A DNA stretch of 64,000 nt from Chryseobacterium defluvii (lineage in GTDB: Bacteria > Bacteroidota > Bacteroidia > Flavobacteriales > Weeksellaceae). The notes beneath the pieces are model-generated. The model had not been told where the DNA came from and ran no database searches. It saw only the letters and a list, made by a program, of their open reading frames with translations. Within the stretch, counting starts at the first letter, position 1; each line of letters begins with the position of its first letter. Made by a program: the position numbers and the translations under genes. The stretch is from assembly GCF_014204415.1 (NCBI RefSeq), contig NZ_JACHLE010000001.1:1302001-1366000 (forward strand), written 5' to 3'. Positions 34,765 to 42,569 of the stretch are shown here, piece after piece.

Positions 34765-36429
34765 TTAGGCCTGTATGCCTCCATTCTTAGAGTCATTTTT
34801 AAGCTGTTCAACAAAATAAGAAGGCGTAAATCCGGTTTCTTTCTTAAAAGCGATTACAAATACCTGACGCGAGCCATAGCCGCTTTCACTGGCAAGGTAT
34901 TCGATTTTGTATTCCCTGTAGACAGGCTCATCCATTAGTTTTCTTGTAATATAATCAATCCTAAGCCCGTTGATATAATCGGTAAAGTTTTTATTGCTTC
35001 GGATTTTGATGACTTCTGTGAGATAGCTGTTATTCGTATTGAGATAGTCTGACAGCCATGACCGGCTGATTTCATTGCGAAGATACTTGCCGGATTTTTC
35101 AAATTTTATAAGTTTTTGAAGTAAGGTTTTTGTTGTCTCCTCAGTAATGCCGGCACGTAATCTTATTCCATTATTATCAGTATTTATCTGAGTTTCTCTA
35201 AAGATATTTTCTGCTTCTTTTTCAGATTTTATCCTGGTGATTAATTCTTCATATTTTTTATGGATAAGCTTATTTTTTCTTTTCCAGTAAAATACTACGA
35301 ATAATAAAACTAAAAGTGAAATTGTTGATACGACAATAATTTTACCCGCAAGCTTTTTTTTCTGAATTTTATCTGATTCTGAAACCAGTAATTTAAAAGA
35401 TTTATCCGCGGCATTTTTTTCTGCAATCCTGATACTGTCTTTAAGATAAGAATATTCACTCATATAGAATTTTGATTTTTCCTTTTCACCAATTTCCATA
35501 TAAGAATTTGCCAGAAATTCAAAAGATTCTACTCTGTTGTAAGGATTCGGAAATCGTCTTTCTAACTCTATTGCACGTTTTGCAAAATCTATTGATTTTT
35601 CATATTCTTCTTGTTCAAGATATAACCAGCTTATTTGATTCATCAACATAGTTTTGTGGTTAACCGATACATTGTATTTTTCATTTTCATGGATGCTTAA
35701 TGCTTTAAAAAGATGTTTTTCTGCCAATTCCAAGCTCCCTTTGATATTGTTTTGCTCAAGGTAAAATATACCCAAACGCATATCAATGAATGCCATACTA
35801 CCATATTTAAAATCATTAGGTACTGTTTCGTTATCTCTTACCTGCAAATAAGCCTCAAGACTTTTATTGAGATAATATATTGTTGAATCTCTATATTTTT
35901 TATTATTAAACTGTTTATTAACGTAATATACTGATATGTTTTCATAACACAGGCCCAGAGTATATTGTCTTTTATTCTTATCCTCAATTGTTTTTGTATA
36001 GCTGATAGCAGTTTTGAAATCCTTCAGGCCGGCATTATAAAAGCCAAGACGCACTAAAGCAAGTGCATTCATGCGATATGTATCGGATATAAGGTAAGAA
36101 TATCTTTTATCCCAATTTGTGCTTTTTAGGCTGCTTACCAATTCTATTATTTTTTTATTTCTATTCTCGGCCATATATAATCTTATCAAATAATTGCTGC
36201 TTTGCAAGATGCCCAGATCGTAATTCTGTTTTTCAGATTCTGTTTTTAACTGTAATAATAAATTTTCATTTTGCTTCAGGTTGGTACCGGGATTTTTTCT
36301 ATATATATCCAGTTTTTCCTGAATTGCTGCACTGGTCATCGAAATTTTATGCTCATCTTTTTTGGAGCTTTGAGCAAAAAAGCTACAGAAACAGAAAAGC
36401 ACGAAAAAGAAGTAGAGTGATTTTTTCAT
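34765..36429 (-). CDS. TPR membrane one-component regulator with AraC-type HTH
   Basis: 554 aa. Signal peptide MKKSLYFFFVLFCFCSFFAQ, TPR region (about 40-350; FYNAGLKDFKTAISYTKTI, YEKSIDFAKRAIELERRF), membrane segment about 363-382 (IIVVSTISLLVLLFVVFYW), coiled coil, then a C-terminal AraC/XylS double HTH (about 450-545; SWLSDYLNTNNSYLTEVIK and IEYLASESGYGSRQVFVIAF with the GFTPSYF end). It has the same architecture as 19663, 21318 and 25903 but a different DNA-binding domain. Divergent from the FISUMP secreted-protein gene at 37019 across a 589-base spacer with a duplicated 188-bp unit; it probably controls that gene. Confidence 0.85.
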   Translation of the reverse strand: MKKSLYFFFVLFCFCSFFAQSSKKDEHKISMTSAAIQEKLDIYRKNPGTNLKQNENLLLQLKTESEKQNYDLGILQSSNYLIRLYMAENRNKKIIELVSSLKSTNWDKRYSYLISDTYRMNALALVRLGFYNAGLKDFKTAISYTKTIEDKNKRQYTLGLCYENISVYYVNKQFNNKKYRDSTIYYLNKSLEAYLQVRDNETVPNDFKYGSMAFIDMRLGIFYLEQNNIKGSLELAEKHLFKALSIHENEKYNVSVNHKTMLMNQISWLYLEQEEYEKSIDFAKRAIELERRFPNPYNRVESFEFLANSYMEIGEKEKSKFYMSEYSYLKDSIRIAEKNAADKSFKLLVSESDKIQKKKLAGKIIVVSTISLLVLLFVVFYWKRKNKLIHKKYEELITRIKSEKEAENIFRETQINTDNNGIRLRAGITEETTKTLLQKLIKFEKSGKYLRNEISRSWLSDYLNTNNSYLTEVIKIRSNKNFTDYINGLRIDYITRKLMDEPVYREYKIEYLASESGYGSRQVFVIAFKKETGFTPSYFVEQLKNDSKNGGIQA

Positions 36430-36507
36430 TGCAAAGAATTCGGGTTAGCTTTTACAAAAATAATATTCTCAATCTATAATTGTATGGAAACCATAATATT
36501 AAATTTT

Positions 36508-36662
36508 GTTTTTCAAATTATTCCACAAAAATAAATTATATCATTAAATATCAACAGGTTAAACAACATCTTGTTTCTTGTAAAATCTCTCCGTTTTTCA
36601 AATTCTGTCACACTTTGATTGGGTCCGTGTCGATGTACTTCATGATATTGCACGTAAATCCA
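36508..36662. repeat. Direct repeat, copy 1 (period 188 bp)
   Basis: Begins TTTTTCAAATTATTCCA, contains TTAAATATCAACA(G)GTTAA, then TTTTTCAAATTCTGTCA and ends ATATTGCACGTAAATCCA. Each unit recurs in order in copy 2. Confidence 0.8.
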
Positions 36663-36695
36663 GTTTTTGTATAGAAACCCATGAAATCAGATTCC

Positions 36696-36849
36696 ATTTT
36701 TCAAATTATTCCATCAAATAAAATTATATTATTAAATATCAACAAGTTAAGTTTCATTCTATTTCCTGTAAAATCTTTTTGTTTTTCAAATTCTGCCATA
36801 CTTCAATTGTATATGCCCGGGTGTTCTTATAATATTGCACGCAAATTCA
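36696..36849. repeat. Direct repeat, copy 2 (period 188 bp)
   Basis: Begins TTTTTCAAATTATTCCA, contains TTAAATATCAACAAGTTAA, TTTTTCAAATTCTGCCA and ends ATATTGCACGCAAATTCA. The TTTTTCAAATT box thus occurs four times between the divergent genes. Confidence 0.8.
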
Positions 36850-36936
36850 ATCAATAAATAAGTGCTTTATGATTATTAAGACCTTACACAACTCAAAATG
36901 ACTTAGAGTACTGTTGATTAATAATAAAAAAAATAT

Positions 36937-36977
36937 GTCCGGACTTCAGATGCTGGTATAAGTTAATAAGGTCCGGA
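36937..36977 (+). promoter_or_regulatory. Hairpin in the 5' leader of the 37019 gene
   Basis: GTCCGGACTT and AAGGTCCGGA can pair over about nine bases with one bulge around a 20-base loop; it ends 42 bases before the ATG. Followed by AAAA, not a U-run, so it is more likely an RNA or operator structure than a terminator for this gene. Confidence 0.4.
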
Positions 36978-37018
36978 AAAACTAAGATCAAAAATTTACG
37001 AACATAAAACCCAAAAAA

Positions 37019-38848
37019 ATGATTAGAAAATTTATAACCGGATTTGCGCTTACAATAAGTGCAATCGTATTTTCACAAGTGGGAATTGGTACTGCAACCC
37101 CTCATACAAGTGCAGACCTTGAGTTGGGTTCCCCTAACAAAGCACTCTACCTCAACAGGGTTGCCAATACTTCGTTAATAGATGACCCACAACCAGGTAT
37201 GCTTATCTATGACCTGGAAGACAAATGTGTAAAAGCTTACCAAGGCGATCCTTCAGCATGGTCTGACTGTCTTATCGGCAGCCCTGTAAACGGAGTGGGA
37301 ACAGTGGCATCACTTAACTGTGGATCCGCTGCATTCAGCCCTGCTTCAGGAACACAGGGTACTGCCTATACAGGTACGCTGACTGTACCGTACACAGGGG
37401 GCAATGGCGGGCCTTATGGATCACAGTCATTTGCTCAGGACGGACTCACCTTTACACTTCCTGCAGGAAACTTTGCTAATGGAGCAGGAAATCTTGTTTA
37501 CAATATAACAGGTACACCCACAGCCACAGGTACAATTTCTGTAAACATAACGGCAGGGGGACAAAGCTGCAACGGGCTAGCATTGATAGTCAATCAGAAT
37601 GGAACGGGAGTACTTCCTACCAACATCACTCTGGCACAAAACAGAAGGTATTTTATCGCATCAGTTTATGATCAGGATTATTTACCTTATACAGCACCTG
37701 CAGCACCTGCCAGCACAAATGTGGTAAATGCAGATGGTGCCAGTGAAACGGTTACAGTAAATGTACAGGGTGCCCTCACTACCGCAGGTATTACGGTACA
37801 GATCCCGGTAGCATCCGTTACCGGAAGTGGAACCATAAATGCATGGACCAATACCATTATTGTTCCGGCATCTCTTACAGAAGATGGTGTTTCCAGGCAG
37901 ATCCAGCTCTCATGGGCATCTCAGTCATATACTGCCTCTGCAAAATTCATCACGGCAACTATTAAATCTGTTGGAGGAACATTAAATGCAAAAAAGCTCG
38001 ATATCAATGCAGGAATTGGCAACGACTATATAGGTATATTATTAGGAATGTTCCAGTATCCTTACAATAATGCGGGTGCGGTAACAGGATATGAAGTTCG
38101 TGACATACCGGGAATCCCGGACAGAATGTTTGGATTAACAGATAATACACCGGCTGCCGGGCAGAGACACAACTTCCTTTACTTACCTGTACAGGCAGAA
38201 GATGGTAATATATGGCTGAACAACAATCTGGGGGCTAATTACAATAATATTAACCATGCCAGCTTTAACCCAACCCAACAGGCGACGGGCGCCGGAGATC
38301 ACAACGCCTACGGTTCTCTTTTCCAATGGGGAAGGAAGCCTGACGGGCATGAGCTGATCAACAGGATGGGCAGCACCGGCGGAACAGGCGTAACCGGTAC
38401 ATCCACTACAAAAAGTAATAACCCTACACATTCTCTGTTTATAATCTCCAATACAGCTCCGGTAGGTGATTGGCGTGTTAATACGGACAATACACTTTGG
38501 ACCACCAATGACCCTTCAGACAATCCTGTCTGCCCTGTTGGTTTCCATGTTCCTTCAGAAACAGAGTTTCTTACCTGGATCAACTCTGCAGGGGTTACTA
38601 ATGGACCTACTTCTGCAGTTTCCATGCTCAAACTTCCACTTAGTGGAAAAAGAATGGGAACTACTGGCGGTACACCTTCTGCCGGTATTGTGGGTAACGA
38701 AAATTCATGGGGACAATACTGGAGCAGCACTGCTTCTACTACTTTTAATCAGTATGCCCACCCATTTGTTTTTCATCCGTCTGGTTATGAATATGGTGTT
38801 GGTTCTAATCGTGCCGATGGCTTAACTGTCCGTTGCAAAAAAGATTAA
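37019..38848 (+). CDS. Secreted QVGIGTATP protein with FISUMP domain
   Basis: 609 aa. Signal peptide MIRKFITGFALTISAIVFS; mature start QVGIGTATPHTSADLELGSP with NKALYLNRV and PGMLIYDLEDKCVKAY (the shared stem module). An Ig-like domain follows (about 100-200, SLNCGSAAFSPASGTQGTAY to GQSCNGLALIV), then a beta domain (about 205-335) and a C-terminal FISUMP-type domain (about 360-609): GNIWLNNNLGANYN, GSLFQWGRKPDGHE, NPVCPVGFHVPSETEFLTW, QYWSSTAS and final GLTVRCKKD. FISUMP domains are found in cell-surface proteins of Fibrobacter and Bacteroidota and may adopt a C-type-lectin-like fold. Divergent from the TPR/AraC regulator, followed by a terminator and an HTH gene pair. Confidence 0.8.
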   Translation: MIRKFITGFALTISAIVFSQVGIGTATPHTSADLELGSPNKALYLNRVANTSLIDDPQPGMLIYDLEDKCVKAYQGDPSAWSDCLIGSPVNGVGTVASLNCGSAAFSPASGTQGTAYTGTLTVPYTGGNGGPYGSQSFAQDGLTFTLPAGNFANGAGNLVYNITGTPTATGTISVNITAGGQSCNGLALIVNQNGTGVLPTNITLAQNRRYFIASVYDQDYLPYTAPAAPASTNVVNADGASETVTVNVQGALTTAGITVQIPVASVTGSGTINAWTNTIIVPASLTEDGVSRQIQLSWASQSYTASAKFITATIKSVGGTLNAKKLDINAGIGNDYIGILLGMFQYPYNNAGAVTGYEVRDIPGIPDRMFGLTDNTPAAGQRHNFLYLPVQAEDGNIWLNNNLGANYNNINHASFNPTQQATGAGDHNAYGSLFQWGRKPDGHELINRMGSTGGTGVTGTSTTKSNNPTHSLFIISNTAPVGDWRVNTDNTLWTTNDPSDNPVCPVGFHVPSETEFLTWINSAGVTNGPTSAVSMLKLPLSGKRMGTTGGTPSAGIVGNENSWGQYWSSTASTTFNQYAHPFVFHPSGYEYGVGSNRADGLTVRCKKD

Positions 38849-38890
38849 CAGATAATATGGTTAATCCAATCTAAGCTTTATGTATACCAG

Positions 38891-38920
38891 CCTGCCGGAA
38901 ATAATTTTCGGCAGGTTTTA
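38891..38920 (+). terminator. Terminator after the FISUMP gene
   Basis: Stem CCTGCCG / CGGCAGG with an AT-rich loop, then TTTTA. Confidence 0.7.
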
Positions 38921-39006
38921 GAAATTAAAGAGATCAGAATGAGCAAAGTAGCATTATCAGCTTTGTTCCTTCTCTAAGGTCATCTTGAACTTATAAATTA
39001 TCTATT

Positions 39007-39441
39007 ATGAATCTTAAGAATATACATATTGGTACGCATATTAAGCAAAAAGTCCGGGAATCGGATATCTCTATGCAGAGAATCTGTAATTTCTTAGCCT
39101 GTGAAGAGGAAGATATATCTGATATGTTCCTTCAGAAAAGTATTGATACGAATATACTGCTACGATGGTGTAAACTTCTTGAGTACGATTTTTTCAGGTT
39201 TTATACAGGACATCTTATTCTCTATTCACCGCCGGCCGCTCAAAAACCCAAGGTTAGAAAAGAAGAAAAAAGTAATAGTGAAAATATGAATTTCCGGAAG
39301 AATATTTATACTCAGGAGGTGAAGGATTTCATACTGGAAAAACTGGACAAAAAAGAAATGACCATCAATGAAATTATTGCTAAATACAGAATTCCCAAAA
39401 CTACTCTATACAGATGGACTAAAAAAGCACCCATTAAATAA
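39007..39441 (+). CDS. Small double-HTH protein, first member of pair
   Basis: 144 aa, paralogue of 15606 and 24608. N-terminal domain ISMQRICNFLACEEEDISDM and LLRWCKLLEYDFFRFYTGH, linker rich in Lys/Glu, then FRKNIYTQEVKDFILEKL and the HTH IAKYRIPKTTLYRWTKK. It is followed nine bases later by the partner at 39450, as in the 15606-15249 pair. It lies downstream of the FISUMP secreted protein in the same direction, separated by a terminator. Likely DNA-binding; no transposase catalytic residues. Confidence 0.7.
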   Translation: MNLKNIHIGTHIKQKVRESDISMQRICNFLACEEEDISDMFLQKSIDTNILLRWCKLLEYDFFRFYTGHLILYSPPAAQKPKVRKEEKSNSENMNFRKNIYTQEVKDFILEKLDKKEMTINEIIAKYRIPKTTLYRWTKKAPIK

Positions 39442-39449
39442 TTATACCC

Positions 39450-39761
39450 ATGAAACCAGATTACAGACAGATCTATACAGATATCCTGACAGAAAAATAT
39501 CCTGAAAAAATACAGGACCAATATATAAAACACAAAATTGAACATATCAATAATGTTATGGACATCCTTACCATCAATGCACTTATTTTTGGAAAACACA
39601 ACCATGAACCGGAGAATCAAAAACTACGCTCCTATGACAAAAGTTCCATATTAATTATTTTGGATTACCAAAGAAAGAATCAGATGAATAATTCTCAGAT
39701 TGCAAATCATTTCAGGCTCAGTAGAAACACAATTGCTAAATGGAAAAAAATTTATGTATAA
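39450..39761 (+). CDS. Small HTH protein, second member of pair
   Basis: 103 aa, paralogue of 15249: start KPDYRQIYTDILTEKYPEK, middle DILTINALIFGKHNHEPENQ and C-terminal HTH KNQMNNSQIANHFRLSRNTI followed by AKWKKIY. The gap to the preceding HTH gene is nine bases. The preservation of gene order in two distant loci, on opposite strands, says the two proteins work together. The function is unknown; the HTH looks like the helix pair of IS-family transposases or terminase-small-subunit-like proteins, without other domains. Confidence 0.7.
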   Translation: MKPDYRQIYTDILTEKYPEKIQDQYIKHKIEHINNVMDILTINALIFGKHNHEPENQKLRSYDKSSILIILDYQRKNQMNNSQIANHFRLSRNTIAKWKKIYV

Positions 39762-39967
39762 TAAAAATAATATTGAAATTGTTTAAACTTTTTCTGCTGA
39801 AAGAAATTACAGAAAAATTAGCCTTTCTAAATTACGATTTTAAGGAAGATAGTAATAGTTCTGGATAGTGATTTTTTAAGTCCTCCCTATAACCATCCTA
39901 AAACAGATATCCCTAACTTAAAAATGTTAATTAATATTACGTTAACTGACAGTGAAAAATACTTAAT

Positions 39968-40056
39968 TAATTTTGCTTGTGTTAATGGTTTCTACCATGA
40001 ACATTCATACTAACAAAAAACACAAAGGGGAGTATTATTTCGTTACTCCCTTTTTA
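39968..40056 (+). ncRNA. Candidate short RNA or leader transcript
   Basis: TAATTTTG (39968-39975) matches TAnnTTTG; transcription from about 39982 would reach the hairpin GGGAGTA / TACTCCC (40028-40050) with T-run after about 70 nucleotides. An ATG at 39997 could encode a 28-residue peptide, MNIHTNKKHKGEYYF..., that reads through the hairpin. No clear -33 box is visible. Either a small RNA, an attenuated leader or chance. Confidence 0.3.
40024..40056. terminator. Hairpin terminator between HTH pair and tag
   Basis: GGGAGTA / TACTCCC with a nine-base loop; T-run on the plus side and CTTTG on the minus side, so it may also end tag transcription. Confidence 0.65.
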
Positions 40057-40117
40057 TTCTGCTCCGGCAATTTAATTTTTTAAAAGCGCAATTAAAATAT
40101 TTTTTATCCTTGTTTTT

Positions 40118-40669
40118 TTATATCCTCTCCCACATGGGTTTCTGCTCTAAAACCTTCTCATAAACAGAACACGATTCCGTATGAGCGCCCTTTAAATAGC
40201 CTATGCTCATCAGAAATTCATTAACGATCTCGCCACCGGTAAATTTGAATGTTCTCTTAAATATCTTCATCCATTCCTGTAAAGTTTTCGGATGATGATG
40301 CTCCAGCCATTTCCCGAAGGAGCCAAATTCTTTCTGTAGCTCAATGATTGTTTTTGCATTTTCAATTGCAGCGTTTACTTTTAATTTATTTCTGATGATC
40401 CCACTATCGTTAAGCAGCCTTTCACGGTCTTTCTCCGTATAAGCAGCCACTTTTCGGATGTCAAAATTGCTGTATGCATTCCTGAAGCTTTCTTCTTTCT
40501 TCAGTATGGTTTCCCAGCTAAGCCCCGCCTGATTGATCTCCATGATCAGCCTTCCGAATAATTCGTTATCATCTTGAATGGGAAATCCGTAATGATGATC
40601 ATGATAATTTTTATGAAGCTCTTTCCTACTTTCAGGCTGCATTCCTTCTATAGCTGAACAATAACTCAT
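40118..40669 (-). CDS. tag: DNA-3-methyladenine glycosylase I (Tag)
   Basis: 183-aa base-excision repair enzyme removing 3-methyladenine. Typical features: CSAIEG near the start in place of the usual CxW zinc-binding turn, YHDHHYGFP, the helix-hairpin segment LIMEINQAGLSWETILKKEE with the conserved Glu and Trp, SGIIRNKLKV (DNA contact) and the late SIGYLKGAHTESCSVY with the second zinc-ligand set (His, Cys). No signal peptide. Monocistronic, preceded by the -7 box at 40699-40706. The protein fits the Tag length (about 185 aa). Confidence 0.93.
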   Translation of the reverse strand: MSYCSAIEGMQPESRKELHKNYHDHHYGFPIQDDNELFGRLIMEINQAGLSWETILKKEESFRNAYSNFDIRKVAAYTEKDRERLLNDSGIIRNKLKVNAAIENAKTIIELQKEFGSFGKWLEHHHPKTLQEWMKIFKRTFKFTGGEIVNEFLMSIGYLKGAHTESCSVYEKVLEQKPMWERI

Positions 40670-40698
40670 TTCAATATATTTTTTGTTTTAATTTGATA

Positions 40699-40706
40699 CA
40701 AAATTA
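40699..40706 (-). promoter_or_regulatory. -7 box (TAATTTTG) of tag
   Basis: Exact TAnnTTTG match on the minus strand, 29 bases before the tag ATG at 40669. Confidence 0.5.
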
Positions 40707-40772
40707 CTGCGAAGTAGTGACAACAGGTAGTCAGCAGCTTTTGAATATTTGTATAAAAATAACAGTATTCCA

Positions 40773-40804
40773 CAAAAAACCTCCGGAATTTCCGGAGGTC
40801 TTGT
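40773..40804 (-). terminator. Terminator of the efflux operon
   Basis: Stem ACCTCCGGAA / TTCCGGAGGT with a minimal loop; on the minus strand it runs into TTTTTTG just after the emrB stop. Confidence 0.85.
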
Positions 40805-40809
40805 GTTAT

Positions 40810-42387
40810 TTAATGCATCGCTTCACTCAGATCCAGCTTTTCTTTGCTTTTCCTTTCTTTTATGAACAGGATAAACGGTATACATATTAAGAATATCACC
40901 CCTAAATAGAGGAAAACATCCATATACGATAAAACCGCTGCCTGTTTCGTTACCGTTAAATCTAAAATTTTATAGGCCGAACTCTGAGCGACGTCAGGAG
41001 CCAGTCCTTTTGCCATAAAGCTGGCTTTTAATGCCTGCAGCCTCTGCTGTACATCGAAGCTGTTGCTGTCCAGATGAGAGAGTAAATTTACCCTGTGCTT
41101 CTGGCTTTCATTAGCAATAAATGTAGTAATTGCTGCAATCCCGAAAGAACCGCCCAGCTGCCTCATCATCCCTGTAAATGCAGCTCCCTGGCCAATTTCC
41201 TGCCCTTTCAGCGTACTTAATGACAATGAGGTGATCGGGATAAATAACAATCCTAAACCAGCCCCTCTCACCATAAGCATCCAGAAAAATGCATCCTTGC
41301 CGGTATCGGGAGTAAGAATTTTATATCCCCAGAAACTGTAAATAAAGAACACAAATAATCCCAATGCAACCAAAATCTGCTGTTTAGCTCCTTTGGTCAA
41401 TAATCTGCCAATAATAGGCATCATGAAAGCGGTCGTAAGCGCAGCCGGGATCATTAAAGCTCCGGACTGTAAAGCCGTCCACCCCAGAATACTCTGTGTA
41501 TATAAAGGAACAATAAATGTAGAGCCATATAATCCAAATCCTAATACAAAAGACATTACGGTTCCGATCCTTAGATTTCCGTTCTTTAATACCCTGAGTT
41601 CCACAATAGGATATTTGTAGGTAAGTTCTCTCCAAAGGAATAAAATAAATCCTAAAACTGCCGTTGTCGTAAAGGCTACTATCATTCCGCTTTCGAACCA
41701 GTCTTCCTCATGCCCTCTTTCCAGAATAAACTGTAATGAGCCAACGGTAAGCGCCAGTAAGGCAATTCCCAGCCAGTCTACATCCGAAACTTTGCGTTTC
41801 TCAGCATACTTCGGGCTTTTTACGAACTGTAATGTCATCAAAGTCGCTGCAATCCCGATGGGAATATTGATATAAAAAATATACGGCCAGCTGTAATTAT
41901 CAACAATATAGCCTCCCAATGGCGGTCCCAGTGTAGGGCCAATGATCACTCCCAATCCGTAAATAGCCTGTGCCATACTTCTTTTCTCCACTGGATATGA
42001 CTCTGTGATGATGGTCTGTGAAGTTACTAATAACGCTCCTCCTCCAATTCCCTGGCACAATCTGAAAAATACCAGTTCCCAGATATTGGTAGCATTCCCA
42101 CATAAAAATGAGAATACAGTGAATATAATAATGGAAGCCGCGAAATAATTTCTACGCCCAAACTGCTGTGAAAGCCAGCTTGTCATGGGAACAATGATCA
42201 CGTTACCTATCGCATAAGCCGTAATTACCCATCCTACTTCGGAAAGTGTAGCTCCCAGATTGCCCTTCATTTCATTCAGGGCAACATTCACGATTGTGGA
42301 GTCTACAATTTCAAGCAGAGCGCAAAGAATAGCCGTTATGGTAATGATGACTCTCCTGGCTCCGTATTCTACTAATGAATCCTGCAT
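40810..42387 (-). CDS. emrB: DHA2-type MFS efflux permease (EmrB-like)
   Basis: 525-aa inner-membrane drug:proton antiporter with about 14 membrane helices. Family motifs: DSTIVNVALNEM in helix 1, the motif-A-like segment SWLSQQFGRRNYF in the first cytosolic loop, and motif C GLGVIIGPTLGPPLGGYIV in helix 5. It ends in a charged tail (KERKSKEKLDLSEAMH). Last gene of the tetR-tolC-emrA-emrB operon; the 182-base gap before it is unusually long for the operon and contains AATGTATAATGTATTGA-like repeats. It should work with the EmrA adaptor and the TolC channel to expel hydrophobic compounds across both membranes. Confidence 0.93.
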   Translation of the reverse strand: MQDSLVEYGARRVIITITAILCALLEIVDSTIVNVALNEMKGNLGATLSEVGWVITAYAIGNVIIVPMTSWLSQQFGRRNYFAASIIIFTVFSFLCGNATNIWELVFFRLCQGIGGGALLVTSQTIITESYPVEKRSMAQAIYGLGVIIGPTLGPPLGGYIVDNYSWPYIFYINIPIGIAATLMTLQFVKSPKYAEKRKVSDVDWLGIALLALTVGSLQFILERGHEEDWFESGMIVAFTTTAVLGFILFLWRELTYKYPIVELRVLKNGNLRIGTVMSFVLGFGLYGSTFIVPLYTQSILGWTALQSGALMIPAALTTAFMMPIIGRLLTKGAKQQILVALGLFVFFIYSFWGYKILTPDTGKDAFFWMLMVRGAGLGLLFIPITSLSLSTLKGQEIGQGAAFTGMMRQLGGSFGIAAITTFIANESQKHRVNLLSHLDSNSFDVQQRLQALKASFMAKGLAPDVAQSSAYKILDLTVTKQAAVLSYMDVFLYLGVIFLICIPFILFIKERKSKEKLDLSEAMH

Positions 42388-42569
42388 AATTTGTCTTGCA
42401 ATATTTGTAAAATGTACGATGTAAAATGTATAATGTATTGATTTTTTTTGTTTTTAAGCGTGCTAAAGCTCTCTCCTATTAATTAATTAATCAATCGTCG
42501 ATGATCTATAATTTTTGATATTCCGCAAAGCATCATTCATACATTATACCTCAATACATGAATACGTAT

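Larger units (their letters stand above)
36430..37018. other. Divergent control region of the FISUMP cassette
   Basis: 589 bases, mostly two imperfect direct repeats (36508-36662 and 36696-36849) followed by a leader hairpin (36937-36977) ahead of the 37019 gene. No gene seen. Confidence 0.6.
39762..40117. other. Spacer with possible short transcript
   Basis: 356 bases. The first 190 show nothing. Then a -7 box (39968-39975) and a terminator hairpin (40027-40056) lie about 80 bases apart (see next entries). Confidence 0.45.

Noticed and set aside
42388-42569. Inverted AATGTATAATGTATTGA-like repeats between emrA and emrB as a second operator
   Set aside because: The repeats are imperfect and made of very AT-rich simple sequence; they do not match the TetR palindrome at 45669-45684.
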